DNA of 64,000 bases, taken from Echinicola soli (lineage in GTDB: Bacteria; Bacteroidota; Bacteroidia; Cytophagales; Cyclobacteriaceae). The notes beneath the pieces are model-generated. The model ran no database searches. It was not told where the DNA came from and was given only the letters and a program-made list of their open reading frames with translations. The stretch's first letter is position 1, and every line of letters starts with the position of its first letter. The stretch lies in NCBI RefSeq assembly GCF_006575665.1, contig NZ_CP041253.1:4253001-4317000 (forward strand), given 5' to 3'. A program made the position numbers and the translations under genes. Below are positions 42,619-52,800 of this stretch, piece by piece.

Positions 42619-43566
42619 TTATTCCTTTACTACGCCCATCGCAGAGAACTTATTGATTCGTTGTTCAATTCGCTTCTCTGGTTTTATTTTATCCAATTCA
42701 TTCAATGCCTTTGTAATCGCTGCCTTAAGGTTTACCGCCATGGCTTTCATATCCTTATGCGCACCACCTAGGGGCTCAGGGATAATATTATCCACCAGCT
42801 TATTGCCCAGCATGTCCGAAGCTGTCAATTTCAGCGCTTCAGCAGCTTGTTCCTTATAATCCCAACTTCTCCAAAGGATGGTAGAGCAGTTTTCAGGTGA
42901 AATCACTGAATACCAAGAGTTCTCCAGCATCATTACTTTATCACCAATGGCGATGCCCAATGCTCCACCGGAAGCCCCTTCACCAATGATAATACAGATC
43001 ACGGGAACTTTCAGCATAAACATATCCCTGATATTATGGGCGATGGCCTCTCCTTGCCCTCTTTCTTCTGCTTCCAAACCAGGAAATGCACCTGGGGTAT
43101 CTATCAAGGTAACGATGGGCTTGCCGAATTTTTCGGCCATTTTCATCAGACGAAGGGCCTTTCTATATCCCTCAGGGTTAGCCATACCAAAATTACGCTC
43201 CTGACGCTGTTTGGTATTTCTTCCTTTTTGCTGTCCAATAAACATCACCGATCTACCATTGACATCTCCAAGTCCGCCGATCATGGCTTTATCATCTTTC
43301 ACGGTACGATCACCATGGAGCTCTATGAAATCATTGGTAATTTCGTATATGTAATCAAGTGAATAAGGCCGATCCGCGTGCCTGGACAACTGTACCCGTT
43401 GCCATCTGGTTAAATTTTGGAATGTTTCTTTTTTCAAAGTTTGTATTTTTTCCTCCAAAGACTCAATATCGGCTGACAAATCGATTTGCTTGCCTTTAGC
43501 CAATTCCTTCATTTCTTGAAGTTTAAGCTCTAAATCAGCAATTGGCTTTTCAAATTCTAAGACCAT
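42619..43566 (-). CDS. accA: acetyl-CoA carboxylase carboxyltransferase subunit alpha
   Basis: 315 residues from the ATG at 43,566 ([20 protein letters not shown]), the normal length for AccA. Landmarks: [71 protein letters not shown] and [20 protein letters not shown]. With AccD it transfers CO2 from biotin to acetyl-CoA to make malonyl-CoA for fatty-acid synthesis. The longer frame to 43,620 has no start of that type. Confidence 0.97.
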   Translation of the reverse strand: MVLEFEKPIADLELKLQEMKELAKGKQIDLSADIESLEEKIQTLKKETFQNLTRWQRVQLSRHADRPYSLDYIYEITNDFIELHGDRTVKDDKAMIGGLGDVNGRSVMFIGQQKGRNTKQRQERNFGMANPEGYRKALRLMKMAEKFGKPIVTLIDTPGAFPGLEAEERGQGEAIAHNIRDMFMLKVPVICIIIGEGASGGALGIAIGDKVMMLENSWYSVISPENCSTILWRSWDYKEQAAEALKLTASDMLGNKLVDNIIPEPLGGAHKDMKAMAVNLKAAITKALNELDKIKPEKRIEQRINKFSAMGVVKE

Positions 43567-43788
43567 ATTTACATTTTTTAACACAACAAAGATAAAAAGA
43601 TTATCCCGAAGTAAAATCATTGGCCCAACTGTCTTTCCAAATATGGCCTATGCTGATTTACAGATTTGGCGAAATATAAGGATAATTGTTTTAAAATCAA
43701 CAACTTGAATTCCTTCACTATTGTTACAAAAAATAAGACAAATTCAATAGTTCCACTTAATCGCTTTTATTCTACTGGCAAACCATTG

Positions 43789-44394
43789 TTATTTTACTTG
43801 GTCCTGGTAAATACCCTTAATAAATTTGTCTGTTTCACCAATGCCGGTTTGTTTAAGAATTCTTAACGCTTCAGGCTGAGTCATGTTGGTAGGCTTCACT
43901 TGGGAGGCTTTATAGATGATCAAATTACCTGACCATGGATCCGGTGATCCTGGAACAAACACCAACTTATCACCTTCTGGAAGCTCATCCACCAAAAAAG
44001 CCAAAACAAGACCGTCCATAGGCACCAGTACCACAGGCAAGTCTTTATTTTCCCGTATTCCAGCTGCTGATTGAAAAGTGCTTTTCATCAAACGGTAAGC
44101 TGGAAACATGGTAAGGATATTATTTTCTATCCAAGTGACAAAGGAAGCTCCCACAGCTGATGCCGCTATCAGACCAAAAAAAAAGCAGAGAACAATAATA
44201 AAAAAAGTTGTCAGTATATAACTAAAATCAAGGATCTTATCATGATCGGGATTTAACCATTCGGAAAGTTTGTAAGCCAAGGGCTGTAGTAGATGCAGTA
44301 CTTTTTCCAAAAGCACATATGCGAGCATCAATGGCAAAAGAAAAAACACCCCTCCTTTTAGGGTCTTATTGATAAAATTCAGCACTAATTTCAT
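43789..44394 (-). CDS. DUF502 family membrane protein
   Basis: 201 residues from the ATG at 44,394. Two membrane segments (GGVFFLLPLMLAYVLLEKVL and SYILTTFFIIVLCFFFGLI), then the conserved FPAYRLMKSTFQS and a soluble C-terminal domain (KLVFVPGSPDPWSGNLIIYK). DUF502 proteins are widespread inner-membrane proteins of unknown role. Encoded 222 bases upstream of accA with separate spacing. Confidence 0.85.
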   Translation of the reverse strand: MKLVLNFINKTLKGGVFFLLPLMLAYVLLEKVLHLLQPLAYKLSEWLNPDHDKILDFSYILTTFFIIVLCFFFGLIAASAVGASFVTWIENNILTMFPAYRLMKSTFQSAAGIRENKDLPVVLVPMDGLVLAFLVDELPEGDKLVFVPGSPDPWSGNLIIYKASQVKPTNMTQPEALRILKQTGIGETDKFIKGIYQDQVK

Positions 44395-44666
44395 AGGTAT
44401 TAGGAATTTCCAGTTAAACCACAAGAAAAGTTTTACCTAAAATAGTCATATTTCAGGTAAAACCTTCTGAAAAGAGAAATTTCATGCTGCCTCAAAAAGA
44501 GAACACTTATGCTAACTGCGGAGTTAACAGGGGCGTAGAAATTATGAATAAAAGATCCGGTATCATGGCGGTTTACAAAAATGCCTGAACTAATTCTCCC
44601 AACATTAAACCTTAAAACCTCCAAGGACACAGCGGTTTTGTGTTAAGCTATTTCCCAATCTATAAG

Positions 44667-45302
44667 TCAATCCCCCTGGGTGATCTTTAAATTTCTGAAC
44701 CATCCATCCGATCCGTTGCCTACCCAAAAGCCAAGTTTTCCCTCATCCATGTCGTTGAGCTGGCCTACTTCTAATGTTGGCTGGGCTGCGTGGTTTACAT
44801 AAACCCTTATTTCGGGATAATCGATTACAATCCTGGCATGAAACCAATCGTCCACAGGGTCAGGCAGGGGTTCAATTCGGTTTTCGTATTTCCCTGGAAA
44901 TTTCTCCCGCAACGTGGACCAGTCATTTCCCGGCAGGGAGATATATTGAACAGAGTGGCCATTCCTTTCCGGATTGCGGAAGTTGAAAGGTCGGAAATAG
45001 ATAGCATCGTAGGTTGTTGAGTCCTTACCGTGAAAGGCAACTCCTACGAAGCTCCGTCCCGGAATATTCTTGCCTTTTAACTCCAGCTCGATAATACCGT
45101 TCCCGAAAAGAGAATCCTTCAGCCATAATATTCCACTACCGCTTTTTGCATCCAAATAGACTCCTTCCTTCTCATAAGTAGGTTTACGGTTGAATTCCGT
45201 AAAGTTATTTCTGTTTATCAGCGGTGTTTCCACTCGGGACTGAGCCAACAAATGTCCGATAGTCAGCAATAAAATTGTTGAAAGCATGCAGATTATTTTC
45301 AT
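44667..45302 (-). CDS. secreted lectin-like (concanavalin-type fold) protein
   Basis: 211 residues from the ATG at 45,302 with a signal peptide (IICMLSTILLLTIGHLLAQS). The body reads like a DUF1080/LamG-type beta-sandwich: SGSGILWLKDSLFGNGIIEL, SFVGVAFHGKDSTTYDAIYF, DDWFHARIVIDYPEIRVYVN and GKLGFWVGNGSDGWFRNLKI. No catalytic residues recognised. It is transcribed divergently from a membrane-bound regulator, which itself ends in a similar sandwich. Confidence 0.7.
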   Translation of the reverse strand: MKIICMLSTILLLTIGHLLAQSRVETPLINRNNFTEFNRKPTYEKEGVYLDAKSGSGILWLKDSLFGNGIIELELKGKNIPGRSFVGVAFHGKDSTTYDAIYFRPFNFRNPERNGHSVQYISLPGNDWSTLREKFPGKYENRIEPLPDPVDDWFHARIVIDYPEIRVYVNHAAQPTLEVGQLNDMDEGKLGFWVGNGSDGWFRNLKITQGD

Positions 45303-45360
45303 GATCTTGATATTTTTGATTATGAAAGCAAACATAGATCTCTGGGTCAATAAGCATCGA

Positions 45361-45405
45361 TCAAAGCCGGTTCAAAGTCCGGTCAAATTGAGGTTAAAGT
45401 CCCGG
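45361..45405 (+). promoter_or_regulatory. four 11-bp direct repeats in a divergent intergenic region (candidate operator)
   Basis: TCAAAGCCGGT, TCAAAGTCCGG, TCAAATTGAGG and TTAAAGTCCCG follow each other with an exact 11-bp period, about one helical turn, 18 bases before the ATG at 45,423. The location between the secreted-protein gene and the membrane regulator suggests a binding site for that regulator. Inference from repeat spacing. Confidence 0.45.
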
Positions 45406-45422
45406 GGTAAGTGATAGCCTCC

Positions 45423-46676
45423 ATGTCATTTTCAGAGCAACAATATATTGCCTTATGCAGAAAGCAAATCGAAGAAAAATTTATCTTCGGTAATGGTAGC
45501 AGGTATACCCAACGAGACCTTGAGCTACTGAGCCAGAACATAGAAGAGAAGACAGGGGTCGTCTTAAGCCTGTCGACATTAAAACGCCTTTGGAAGGATG
45601 ACTTCAAGCAAAGTCCCCAGCTGGCGACATTAAATGCCCTGGCCGCGGTATTGGACTATCGTGACTGGCAGGACTTCAAACTGCATAACCACCCGAAGGC
45701 TGGAAATATCAATTCCAAAAAGAATGCCTTGTTTGCCGTTATTCCCGCTTTGATCCTGGCCGCTGCCTTGGCAATCGCGCTGATAATCAAGCTGGAAAAC
45801 CGGCCCCATAAAGTACAAGTGGATGGTTCCGTCCATTTTTCTGCCCAAAAGACCGTTCTCTCTGGCACACCGACCACCGTTATTTTCAACTACGATCTAT
45901 CCCAAGTAGCCGCTGACAGCTTTTTCATACAGCAATCCTGGAACCCCTTGCACCGGGTTCCCCTCGACCCCGAAGGCAATACCTACTCAGCTATTTATTA
46001 CGAAGCTGGTTATCATCGGGCGCGCTTGATAGCAAATGATAGCGTCCTTGCCATGCAGCCTGTGCATATACTAAGTAACGGCTGGGAACCCCATCTGTAT
46101 TACAACTACCGAGACAGGCAATCAATCACCTTTAAAAACGAACACATTACCAGCAACGGGTACCTGCATATCAGTGAAGAGCTACTCAGGAAAAAGAACA
46201 TCGATTTCTCCCGCCAGTTCGAGACCAGAACCATTAACAGTCGGATATTCCATACCTCTTCAGACCACTTTAACCTAACATCCCGCATTAAATTAGATCA
46301 TATAACGAGTGATGCCTGTCCCTTTATGCAGATTATGGTAGTAACTGAAAAACATATCTTTTGGGTTAATCTCCAAAACAAAGGATGCGAGCGAAACGCC
46401 AGCTACAAGATGGGAGAGATCATCCGTTCCGGAAATGAAAACAACCTCTCGAGTTTGGGTGTGGATGTATATAATTGGCAGGAAATAAACATCAAAGTAG
46501 AAAATAAACACGCTGAAATAATCCTAAACGGAGAGCACCTGTTCCAGGAAATATTTCAAGAGGACTTCGGAGACATCATGGCACTTACCTATATTTTCAA
46601 TGGAACCGGTTCTGTCGACTATGTCCGGCTGGAAGGAGCAAAAGGTGAAACTGTCTTCCAAGATGACTTTGACTAG
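45423..46676 (+). CDS. one-pass membrane protein with cytoplasmic HTH-like part and extracytoplasmic sandwich domain
   Basis: 417 residues from the ATG at 45,423 (a GTG at 45,411 opens the frame). Residues ~1-95 are cytoplasmic and look DNA-binding (YTQRDLELLSQNIEEKTGVV LSLSTLKRLW, LATLNALAAVLDYRDWQDF). A membrane segment follows at ~102-124 (ALFAVIPALILAAALAIALI). The outer part has an Ig/PKD-like stretch and, from ~285, a lectin-like sandwich (VYNWQEINIKVENKHAEIIL). This layout resembles a one-component sensor-regulator. Family not recognised. Divergent from the secreted sandwich protein. Confidence 0.65.
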   Translation: MSFSEQQYIALCRKQIEEKFIFGNGSRYTQRDLELLSQNIEEKTGVVLSLSTLKRLWKDDFKQSPQLATLNALAAVLDYRDWQDFKLHNHPKAGNINSKKNALFAVIPALILAAALAIALIIKLENRPHKVQVDGSVHFSAQKTVLSGTPTTVIFNYDLSQVAADSFFIQQSWNPLHRVPLDPEGNTYSAIYYEAGYHRARLIANDSVLAMQPVHILSNGWEPHLYYNYRDRQSITFKNEHITSNGYLHISEELLRKKNIDFSRQFETRTINSRIFHTSSDHFNLTSRIKLDHITSDACPFMQIMVVTEKHIFWVNLQNKGCERNASYKMGEIIRSGNENNLSSLGVDVYNWQEINIKVENKHAEIILNGEHLFQEIFQEDFGDIMALTYIFNGTGSVDYVRLEGAKGETVFQDDFD

Positions 46677-47278
46677 ACCACTCGTATATTGACCGCTGAG
46701 ATTCAGAGGTATTGAATGACGAAATAAGAATTGGAAATAATGAATTAGTCATCTGCCACTATTACTACTTTAAGACCTTCTCGCCTAATCAACCGCAGTA
46801 CCGCAAAGTCTGCACAGATTAGGAATAAAAATTACTGTCATCCGACAAAAGCACTGGGTGTTTTTTGTGACAGTAGTTTCCTTTTTGTTCTTTTGCCACA
46901 AAGATTCTGTATTAAAAGCCAAGGTATAAGTTTGTTTTTTTACCTGTTGTTCCGACAGCTATACTGTGGAACCACTAACATTGAGTTTTTAACTCAACAC
47001 CACCTACTGAAGTTATTTTTTCAGACATGATTTGACGTTAAGCACAGAGGAGCATAGAACATGATTGGTGTGAATACATTTAAACTTCACTATTTTAATG
47101 ATGGATTAAATAATAAGCCACCAGGACACAAAGATTCTCTAAAACCCAAAGCTGTTTGTTTTTCATGAAACTTGGAATCCTCCTACAAAACACTTCGTGT
47201 CTTGGCGACTTCGTGGCGACATACCAAATGAATGGAAACCTTACCTGCCCTTAGAATATTTAATGATCCTATAAATGC

Positions 47279-47305
47279 AAAAAGCCCCACTTTCGTGAGG
47301 CTTTT
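47279..47305 (-). terminator. terminator beside the tRNA-Asp relic
   Basis: AAAAGCC and GGCTTTT with inner pairs CCAC/GTGA-like form a hairpin with flanking A and T runs; an identical copy stands at 47,917-47,943 after the intact tRNA. Confidence 0.65.
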
Positions 47306-47370
47306 GCGGAATGGACGGGACTCGAACCCGCGACCTTCCCGACACGTCGGGACTTTCTAACCAACTGATC
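47306..47370 (-). pseudogene. tRNA-Asp relic with replaced anticodon arm
   Basis: The acceptor 3' strand, T arm (GGTTCGAGTCCC on the minus strand) and the D-arm end (TCAGTTGGTTAGA) match tRNA-Asp, but the anticodon stem-loop is replaced by the palindrome TCCCGACGTGTCGGGA and the 5' acceptor strand is lost. Cannot be a working tRNA. Two further relics (TCAGTTGGCCAGAAAGTCCC near 48,050-48,085 and TCAGTTGGTTAGAAAATTTC near 48,228-48,265) follow the intact genes. Confidence 0.7.
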
Positions 47371-47916
47371 AGATTGAAAAGATCCTTTCCCGATCTGTCG
47401 TCAGGATACCGATAGGGATCAGGACAGGGTTCATTATCGACTTTAACCATGACTTTCTATAAGAGTATACCAAACGAGACAGAGTTTGGACAGAAGCTCA
47501 AAAATGGTTTTAGAAACGGTTGGAACAACTTGATTTGGTTTTTTTACCGTTATGACTAATATTTGGCCGTTTACCTAATTATATTAGAATAAAGTTTTAC
47601 ATAATAAAAAATAAAAGCCTGGATAGAAGTTGTGATAGCGCCTACTGAAGTTGTTTTTTCAGACATGATTTGACGTTAAGCACAGAGGAGCATAGAACAT
47701 GATTGGTGTGAATACATTTAACCTTCACTATTTTAATGATGGATTAAATAATAAGCCACCAGGACACAAAGATTCTCTAAAACCCAAAGCTGTTTGTTTT
47801 TCATGAACGTTGAAATCCTCCTACAAAACACTTCGTATCTTGGCGACTTCGTGGCGACATACCAAATGAATGGAAACCTTACCTGCCCTTAGAATATTTA
47901 ATGATCCTATAAATGC

Positions 47917-47943
47917 AAAAAGCCCCACTTTCGTGAGGCTTTT
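47917..47943 (-). terminator. terminator of the tRNA-Asp gene
   Basis: Hairpin of AAAAGCC and GGCTTTT with a T tract on the minus strand, directly after the tRNA 3' end. Identical to the copy at 47,279. Confidence 0.7.
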
Positions 47944-47944
47944 G

Positions 47945-48018
47945 CGGAATGGACGGGACTCGAACCCGCGACCTCCTGCGTGACAGGCAGGCATTCTAAC
48001 CAACTGAACTACCACTCC
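47945..48018 (-). tRNA. tRNA-Asp (GTC)
   Basis: The minus strand folds as a tRNA: acceptor GGAGTGG with CCATTCC, D arm GTTCAGTTGGTTAGA, anticodon stem CCTGC/GCAGG with loop CTGTCAC (anticodon GTC), T arm GCGGGTTCGAGTCCCGT, discriminator G. CCA is not encoded. A terminator follows. Confidence 0.95.
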
Positions 48019-48126
48019 ATTATTTTTTCTTAGTGACCCCAGATTGGAAATCTTCCCGATACGTCGGGACTTTCTGGCCAACTGAATTTTCACTATTGTT
48101 TATGAAATAAGAATAAAATATCTAAG

Positions 48127-48200
48127 CGGAATGGACGGGACTCGAACCCGCGACCTCCTGCGTGACAGGCAGGCATTCTAACCAACTGAACTACCACTCC
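48127..48200 (-). tRNA. tRNA-Asp (GTC), second copy
   Basis: Sequence identical over the 74-nt tRNA to the gene at 47,945-48,018, anticodon GTC, about 108 bases upstream in the direction of transcription. The two are probably one transcript ended by the hairpin at 47,917. Confidence 0.95.
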
Positions 48201-48604
48201 GTTTATATTCTTTGTGAAATCAAATCAGCGACTTTCCCGACAGGTCGAAATTTTCTAACCAACTGATTCACATTATTTTTACAACAAAACCTATGTATTC
48301 TGCGAAAACTGAAGGATTTTGCTTGTTTATATTTCAATTCTTATATCAACTCCTCGTTTGAAGTGATGCAAAGGTAGTAGTTCTTGTTTTTATTGCAAAA
48401 CCTACGTCAAAAAAAATACCACTTTAACATTTAGTACCCTCTTTTTCAGCTTAATAATTTTCGATATTTATCTAACATCGACGTTGCAGACATGAAAAAG
48501 CCAAGAAGTTTTCTCTCTTCCTCTTTCATAATACAATGGAAATTTCCTCAAGCCTATATAAGCCCGTATATTTGTGATCCATTTACCCAATAAAAACGCT
48601 CACC
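48201..48604. other. intergenic stretch between tRNA-Asp and ilvA
   Basis: Holds one tRNA-like relic (~48,228-48,265), the presumed tRNA promoter region and the ilvA promoter. No gene. Confidence 0.5.
48567..48574 (+). promoter_or_regulatory. -7 box of the ilvA promoter
   Basis: TATATTTG fits TAnnTTTG, 31 bases before the ATG. No attenuator-like leader peptide is seen. Confidence 0.5.
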
Positions 48605-49855
48605 ATGAATCAGGTCTCTTTTCAAGGCATCATCGAAGCAAGTGAAGCACTCAAAGAAGTGCTGAATACCACACCGCTCCAGTTTAACGAACAGTTAAGT
48701 GATGAGTACGGCTGTCATGTGTACTTAAAAAGAGAGGACCTGCAGGCGGTAAGATCCTATAAAATCAGAGGTGCCTACCATAAAATAAGTTCTCTCTCCG
48801 AAGAAGAAAAAAGCCGAGGAGTGGTCTGCGCCAGTGCGGGAAACCATGCCCAAGGGGTAGCCTTTGCCTGCAAAAAGCTGGGCATCAAAGGCACCATCTT
48901 CATCCCATCCACCACCCCTGCCCAAAAGATCAACCGGATGAGATTATTTGGAAAAGAATTGGTTGAAATCGTGCTTTCAGGTGATACCTATGACGATGCT
49001 TACCAAACGGCAGCCATTTATTGTGAGGAAAAAGGCGCTGTGTTCGTTCACCCTTTTGACGACCCGAAAGTCATTGAAGGACAAGGCACTATTGCGAAGG
49101 AGATACTGGATGATGCTGATTTCCCAGTGGACTATCTATTCCTTCCCATTGGCGGAGGGGGTATGGCAGCTGGAGTGAGCACATATTTCAAGCAAACCAG
49201 TCCTGAAACCAAGTTGATCGGAACAGAACCCAAAGGAGCTCCCTCCATGTTGACTTCTATTCAAAACCTAAAAAACACTGTTTTGGATGAAATTGATGGA
49301 TTTGTTGATGGAGCGGCGGTAAAAAAAGTGGGTAATATTCCCTTCGAAATTTGTCGTAAAAACTTGGACGAAATGTTACTGGTGCCGGAAGGCAGGATCT
49401 GCACCACCATCCTAAACCTCTATAATAATGAAGGCATCGTAGTAGAACCAGCAGGAGCCATGACTTTGGCGGCCCTTTCCCTGTACGACAAGGATAAACT
49501 CAAGGGCAAAAATGTAGTCTGTGTAGTCAGTGGTGGCAACAACGACATCATGCGAACAGCAGAGATCAAAGAAAGATCATTGATCTACGAGGGGCTTAAA
49601 CACTATTTTATGATCCAGTTTCCCCAGCGCCCTGGCGCCCTCAATGATTTTGTTTCTAAAATCCTTGGGCCTGATGATGATATTGCCTATTTCCAATTTA
49701 CCAAAAAGAACAACCGTGAAAATGGCCCCGCTGTGGTCGGCATCGAACTTAAAAAACCTGATCATATCGCTGGAATCTTTGACCGTCTAAAAGAAAACCG
49801 ATTTAAATACAATTACCTTAATGAAAATCTCGACCTATTGACCCTGCTCATGTGA
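48605..49855 (+). CDS. ilvA: threonine ammonia-lyase (threonine deaminase)
   Basis: 416 residues. PLP-binding Lys in LQAVRSYKIRGAYHKISSLS, substrate loop SAGNHAQGVAFACKKLGIKG, PLP phosphate loop PIGGGGMAAG. One ACT-like regulatory domain at the C-terminus (YFMIQFPQRPGALNDFVSKI), so shorter than E. coli IlvA. Makes 2-oxobutanoate from threonine in isoleucine synthesis. Stop at 49,855 directly touches the stop of the convergent gene; no terminator fits between them. Confidence 0.95.
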   Translation: MNQVSFQGIIEASEALKEVLNTTPLQFNEQLSDEYGCHVYLKREDLQAVRSYKIRGAYHKISSLSEEEKSRGVVCASAGNHAQGVAFACKKLGIKGTIFIPSTTPAQKINRMRLFGKELVEIVLSGDTYDDAYQTAAIYCEEKGAVFVHPFDDPKVIEGQGTIAKEILDDADFPVDYLFLPIGGGGMAAGVSTYFKQTSPETKLIGTEPKGAPSMLTSIQNLKNTVLDEIDGFVDGAAVKKVGNIPFEICRKNLDEMLLVPEGRICTTILNLYNNEGIVVEPAGAMTLAALSLYDKDKLKGKNVVCVVSGGNNDIMRTAEIKERSLIYEGLKHYFMIQFPQRPGALNDFVSKILGPDDDIAYFQFTKKNNRENGPAVVGIELKKPDHIAGIFDRLKENRFKYNYLNENLDLLTLLM

Positions 49856-52800
49856 TCAGTTGATGATGGTAAACATGCCTCGCTTTTGCCTGCTAATTTG
49901 GTTTCCATCGATTCTATATTGGTATTCCAAAAAATAAGTATAGGTATCACCGGTGACCATTTCTCCATCTACACTACCATCCCACCCTTGGGATCCGGAA
50001 TAAATCAGCTCTCCCCATCGGTTGTAAATTTTTAATATAAAATCAATTGGACAGCTAGAAACAGGTTGATAGATCCTATTGACTGCCTCACCATTGGGAT
50101 CATATCCGGTGGGCATTCTTACTTGGGGAGCTACTTCTTGGAGCCAGGCCGTACCAAAGGCCAAACATCCATGATCGTCTTGGACAGTAACAGTGTACTC
50201 CCCCTTTGGAATCCCCGTGAGCTCAGCATTGGCACTTGCGCCATAGTTCCAGGTAAACCGATACGGATTTGTCCCCCCTGACGGCACGGCCAGCAACTCT
50301 CCACCAGATTCCCCTGGACAGCTCCTACGAAGCACATCTACTTCTACTTCCAAAGGTGCAGGCTTTGGCACCTTGACCTCCAAACTGATTTGACAATCGT
50401 TGCTATCGAAAATGATAAATTCGTGTTTTCCAGCTTCCAATGCCTCCAATCGTATTTCCTCACCAGCTATCAAGGCACTTTCACGATCCATTCTGTAAGG
50501 AGGACTTCCTCCTGCTACCTTTATCATCACTTCAGCATCTGCCGTCTCGTAGCAACTCGTACCGGCATTGGATGTTACCTTAGTGGTCAGCTGATCGGGC
50601 TCCTTCACCTTTAGATCATCATAAATAAACTGACATCCCAACGCATCTGTTATGGACACCTGATAGCTTCCAGCTTCCAATCCCGCAGCGGTAGGGCTGC
50701 CCAGCGAGTCATCATGGCTCCACGAATAGGAATAGGGACCCTTCCCCCCAGCCACTTCCAAGCTTATTTCGCCTGAGCTACCTCCATGACAGTCTACATC
50801 CTTTATCGTCTCTGTTACTGAAATGGCCACTTGCATCTCGACTTGTACGGTATCAGAAACCACGGAACACTGTGCAAAGTCCTCATGAAAAGTCTCATAC
50901 CAGATCTTCCTGTTTGTAGCAGAAGCGCTCCACTTTACTTCCACTTCTCTCTTGTCACTAGAAGAAATGATTTCACCTCCTTCCACAAACCACTGGTACA
51001 GGTGCTTTTCCTCGGTATCCGTTATAAAATAGTGAGTTGAATTTTGAGGATCAGAACACACTTCAGAAGGCCCATCTGGTGCAGGTGGCACCCCTGGCTT
51101 CCAGATGCTCACTGCTTTCGTGATTGGACTACCGGGGCACCCCTCTGCTGTAAAGGGTAACAGCGAAAGAGCTGCATTATCCGCTCCAAGATCCCAATGA
51201 ACAGTGGCCGTATTTCCTTCCGATGAGACCAGCTCCCCTCCCACTGCTTCCCATTCGAAATGATCGATATTTTCCATGTCAATAGCTTCGTAGGTGATCG
51301 CTTCCATCCCTTCACATACAAAATCGCTTCCTCGTACTGTCGCACTGGTCTCTATAACCTCTACCTCAAATCTTATTTCCTCTATATGGTCGCAGGTAGT
51401 AGGGCCATTTGATGCATAAACGGTCACCTGATAGGTCCCCGGCTCTTCAAAAGTGTGCTGTATTTCTGCCCCTGACTTTGGCGCCTCCAAACCTTCTATA
51501 TACCAGTTAAAATAGTCAAATGCCGGATTTTCGGGAATGATCTGCCAGGTAAATTCTTCATCGAGGCAGGTCACATTTTCACCAATCACCTCGAAATCTT
51601 CATAATGGGTGTCAGTCGTAAAATCAAGATTTTCCAGGTTGGCCCCCACTGCATATCCGTAGGACTCCAAATCACCAAAGCCATAGGCATAAGCAATAAA
51701 ACCATCCGGATTGGACAAACGATGGACCCCTCCGGACACTTCTATTCGTGCATATGCATAATCACTATTGCCAGGTACTGGCTGAAAAGACTGGGAAATG
51801 ACCTCACCATCCAGTCGCATGGTGCCTGTGGATGAATGCTTTACAACAATATTAATATAGTGGTATTCAATCTGGACAATATTCATGGATTCAAATGTCA
51901 CGTCCTCCAGTAAACGTTCTGATGGATTTAATGCCACCATAAAAGGATCCCCAAAAGCATAAAAAGGATCTTGAGAGCTATTGCAATTTCTACTTTTGGA
52001 AAACGAAGTAACAGAAATGTCCTTTGATCCACTGATAGAGACCACCTCATCAGGAGCCATGTCCATCGCCATCCATTCACCTGCATTCAGGACATCCTTA
52101 ACTTGTCCATTGACCGCTACAGATGTACCATTTTCTGCAGCTAGCACCTTTACCAGTTCCCCTGACGAACGGGTTTTCAGCGGGATATGAATAGAGGATT
52201 TGCCCCAGGTATTTACTGGATACATTTGCTGAAATAAATGATCGGGCGCAGAACCGCATTCCCCGACACCTGTCCATTTATTTCCTCCAAAAACCGCTAT
52301 ATTCTTACAATCGGACAATTGATCATCACGTACCCGTACCCGGCTTCCAGTCAGGTCCCCTTTTGCTTTTAATTGATAGCTTTCGCCGGCATTGAGTGAG
52401 ATGGTAAAAGATACCCCTCCCTGCTTTCCATCCACTGTGGTCACGGAAGGCGTAATCTCCACTTTGGTATTGTCTTCCACCCCTACTACTAGCATAGTGC
52501 TCTCATCGTTGATGTTCATATCTACTCCGGGGGTAGTATTAGGCGTAATTTCATAATGAGAGGTGATCAAGTAATCCTTTCCTAATGTTCGCTTTGGCAA
52601 AACCACCGTTCCATCAGCACTTTTAAACCGTTCATTGAATGCAAACACAGAAACCTTTCCTGATGATGTAACAAAGATGCCCTTGTCTTCTTTCTGGCCA
52701 GATTCTCTATGCAACAAATCAAGATCATACTCCGGAATACGCATAGTGTAACTTTCCCCTTTCTCCAGATCAAAAGAATAAGTTAAGCCATCCGAAATAG

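Larger units (their letters stand above)
46677..47944. other. gene-poor stretch with a 334-bp direct duplication
   Basis: 47,003-47,336 and 47,641-47,974 are direct repeats at a constant 638-bp offset and include a family 4 repeat, a terminator hairpin and the 3' part of tRNA-Asp. The first 320 bases show nothing recognisable. A reading frame at 47,241-47,450 spans the terminator and tRNA relic and is not a gene. Confidence 0.65.

Noticed and set aside
47241..48093. Minus-strand proteins overlapping the tRNA-Asp genes
   Set aside because: They read through tRNA genes and terminators.
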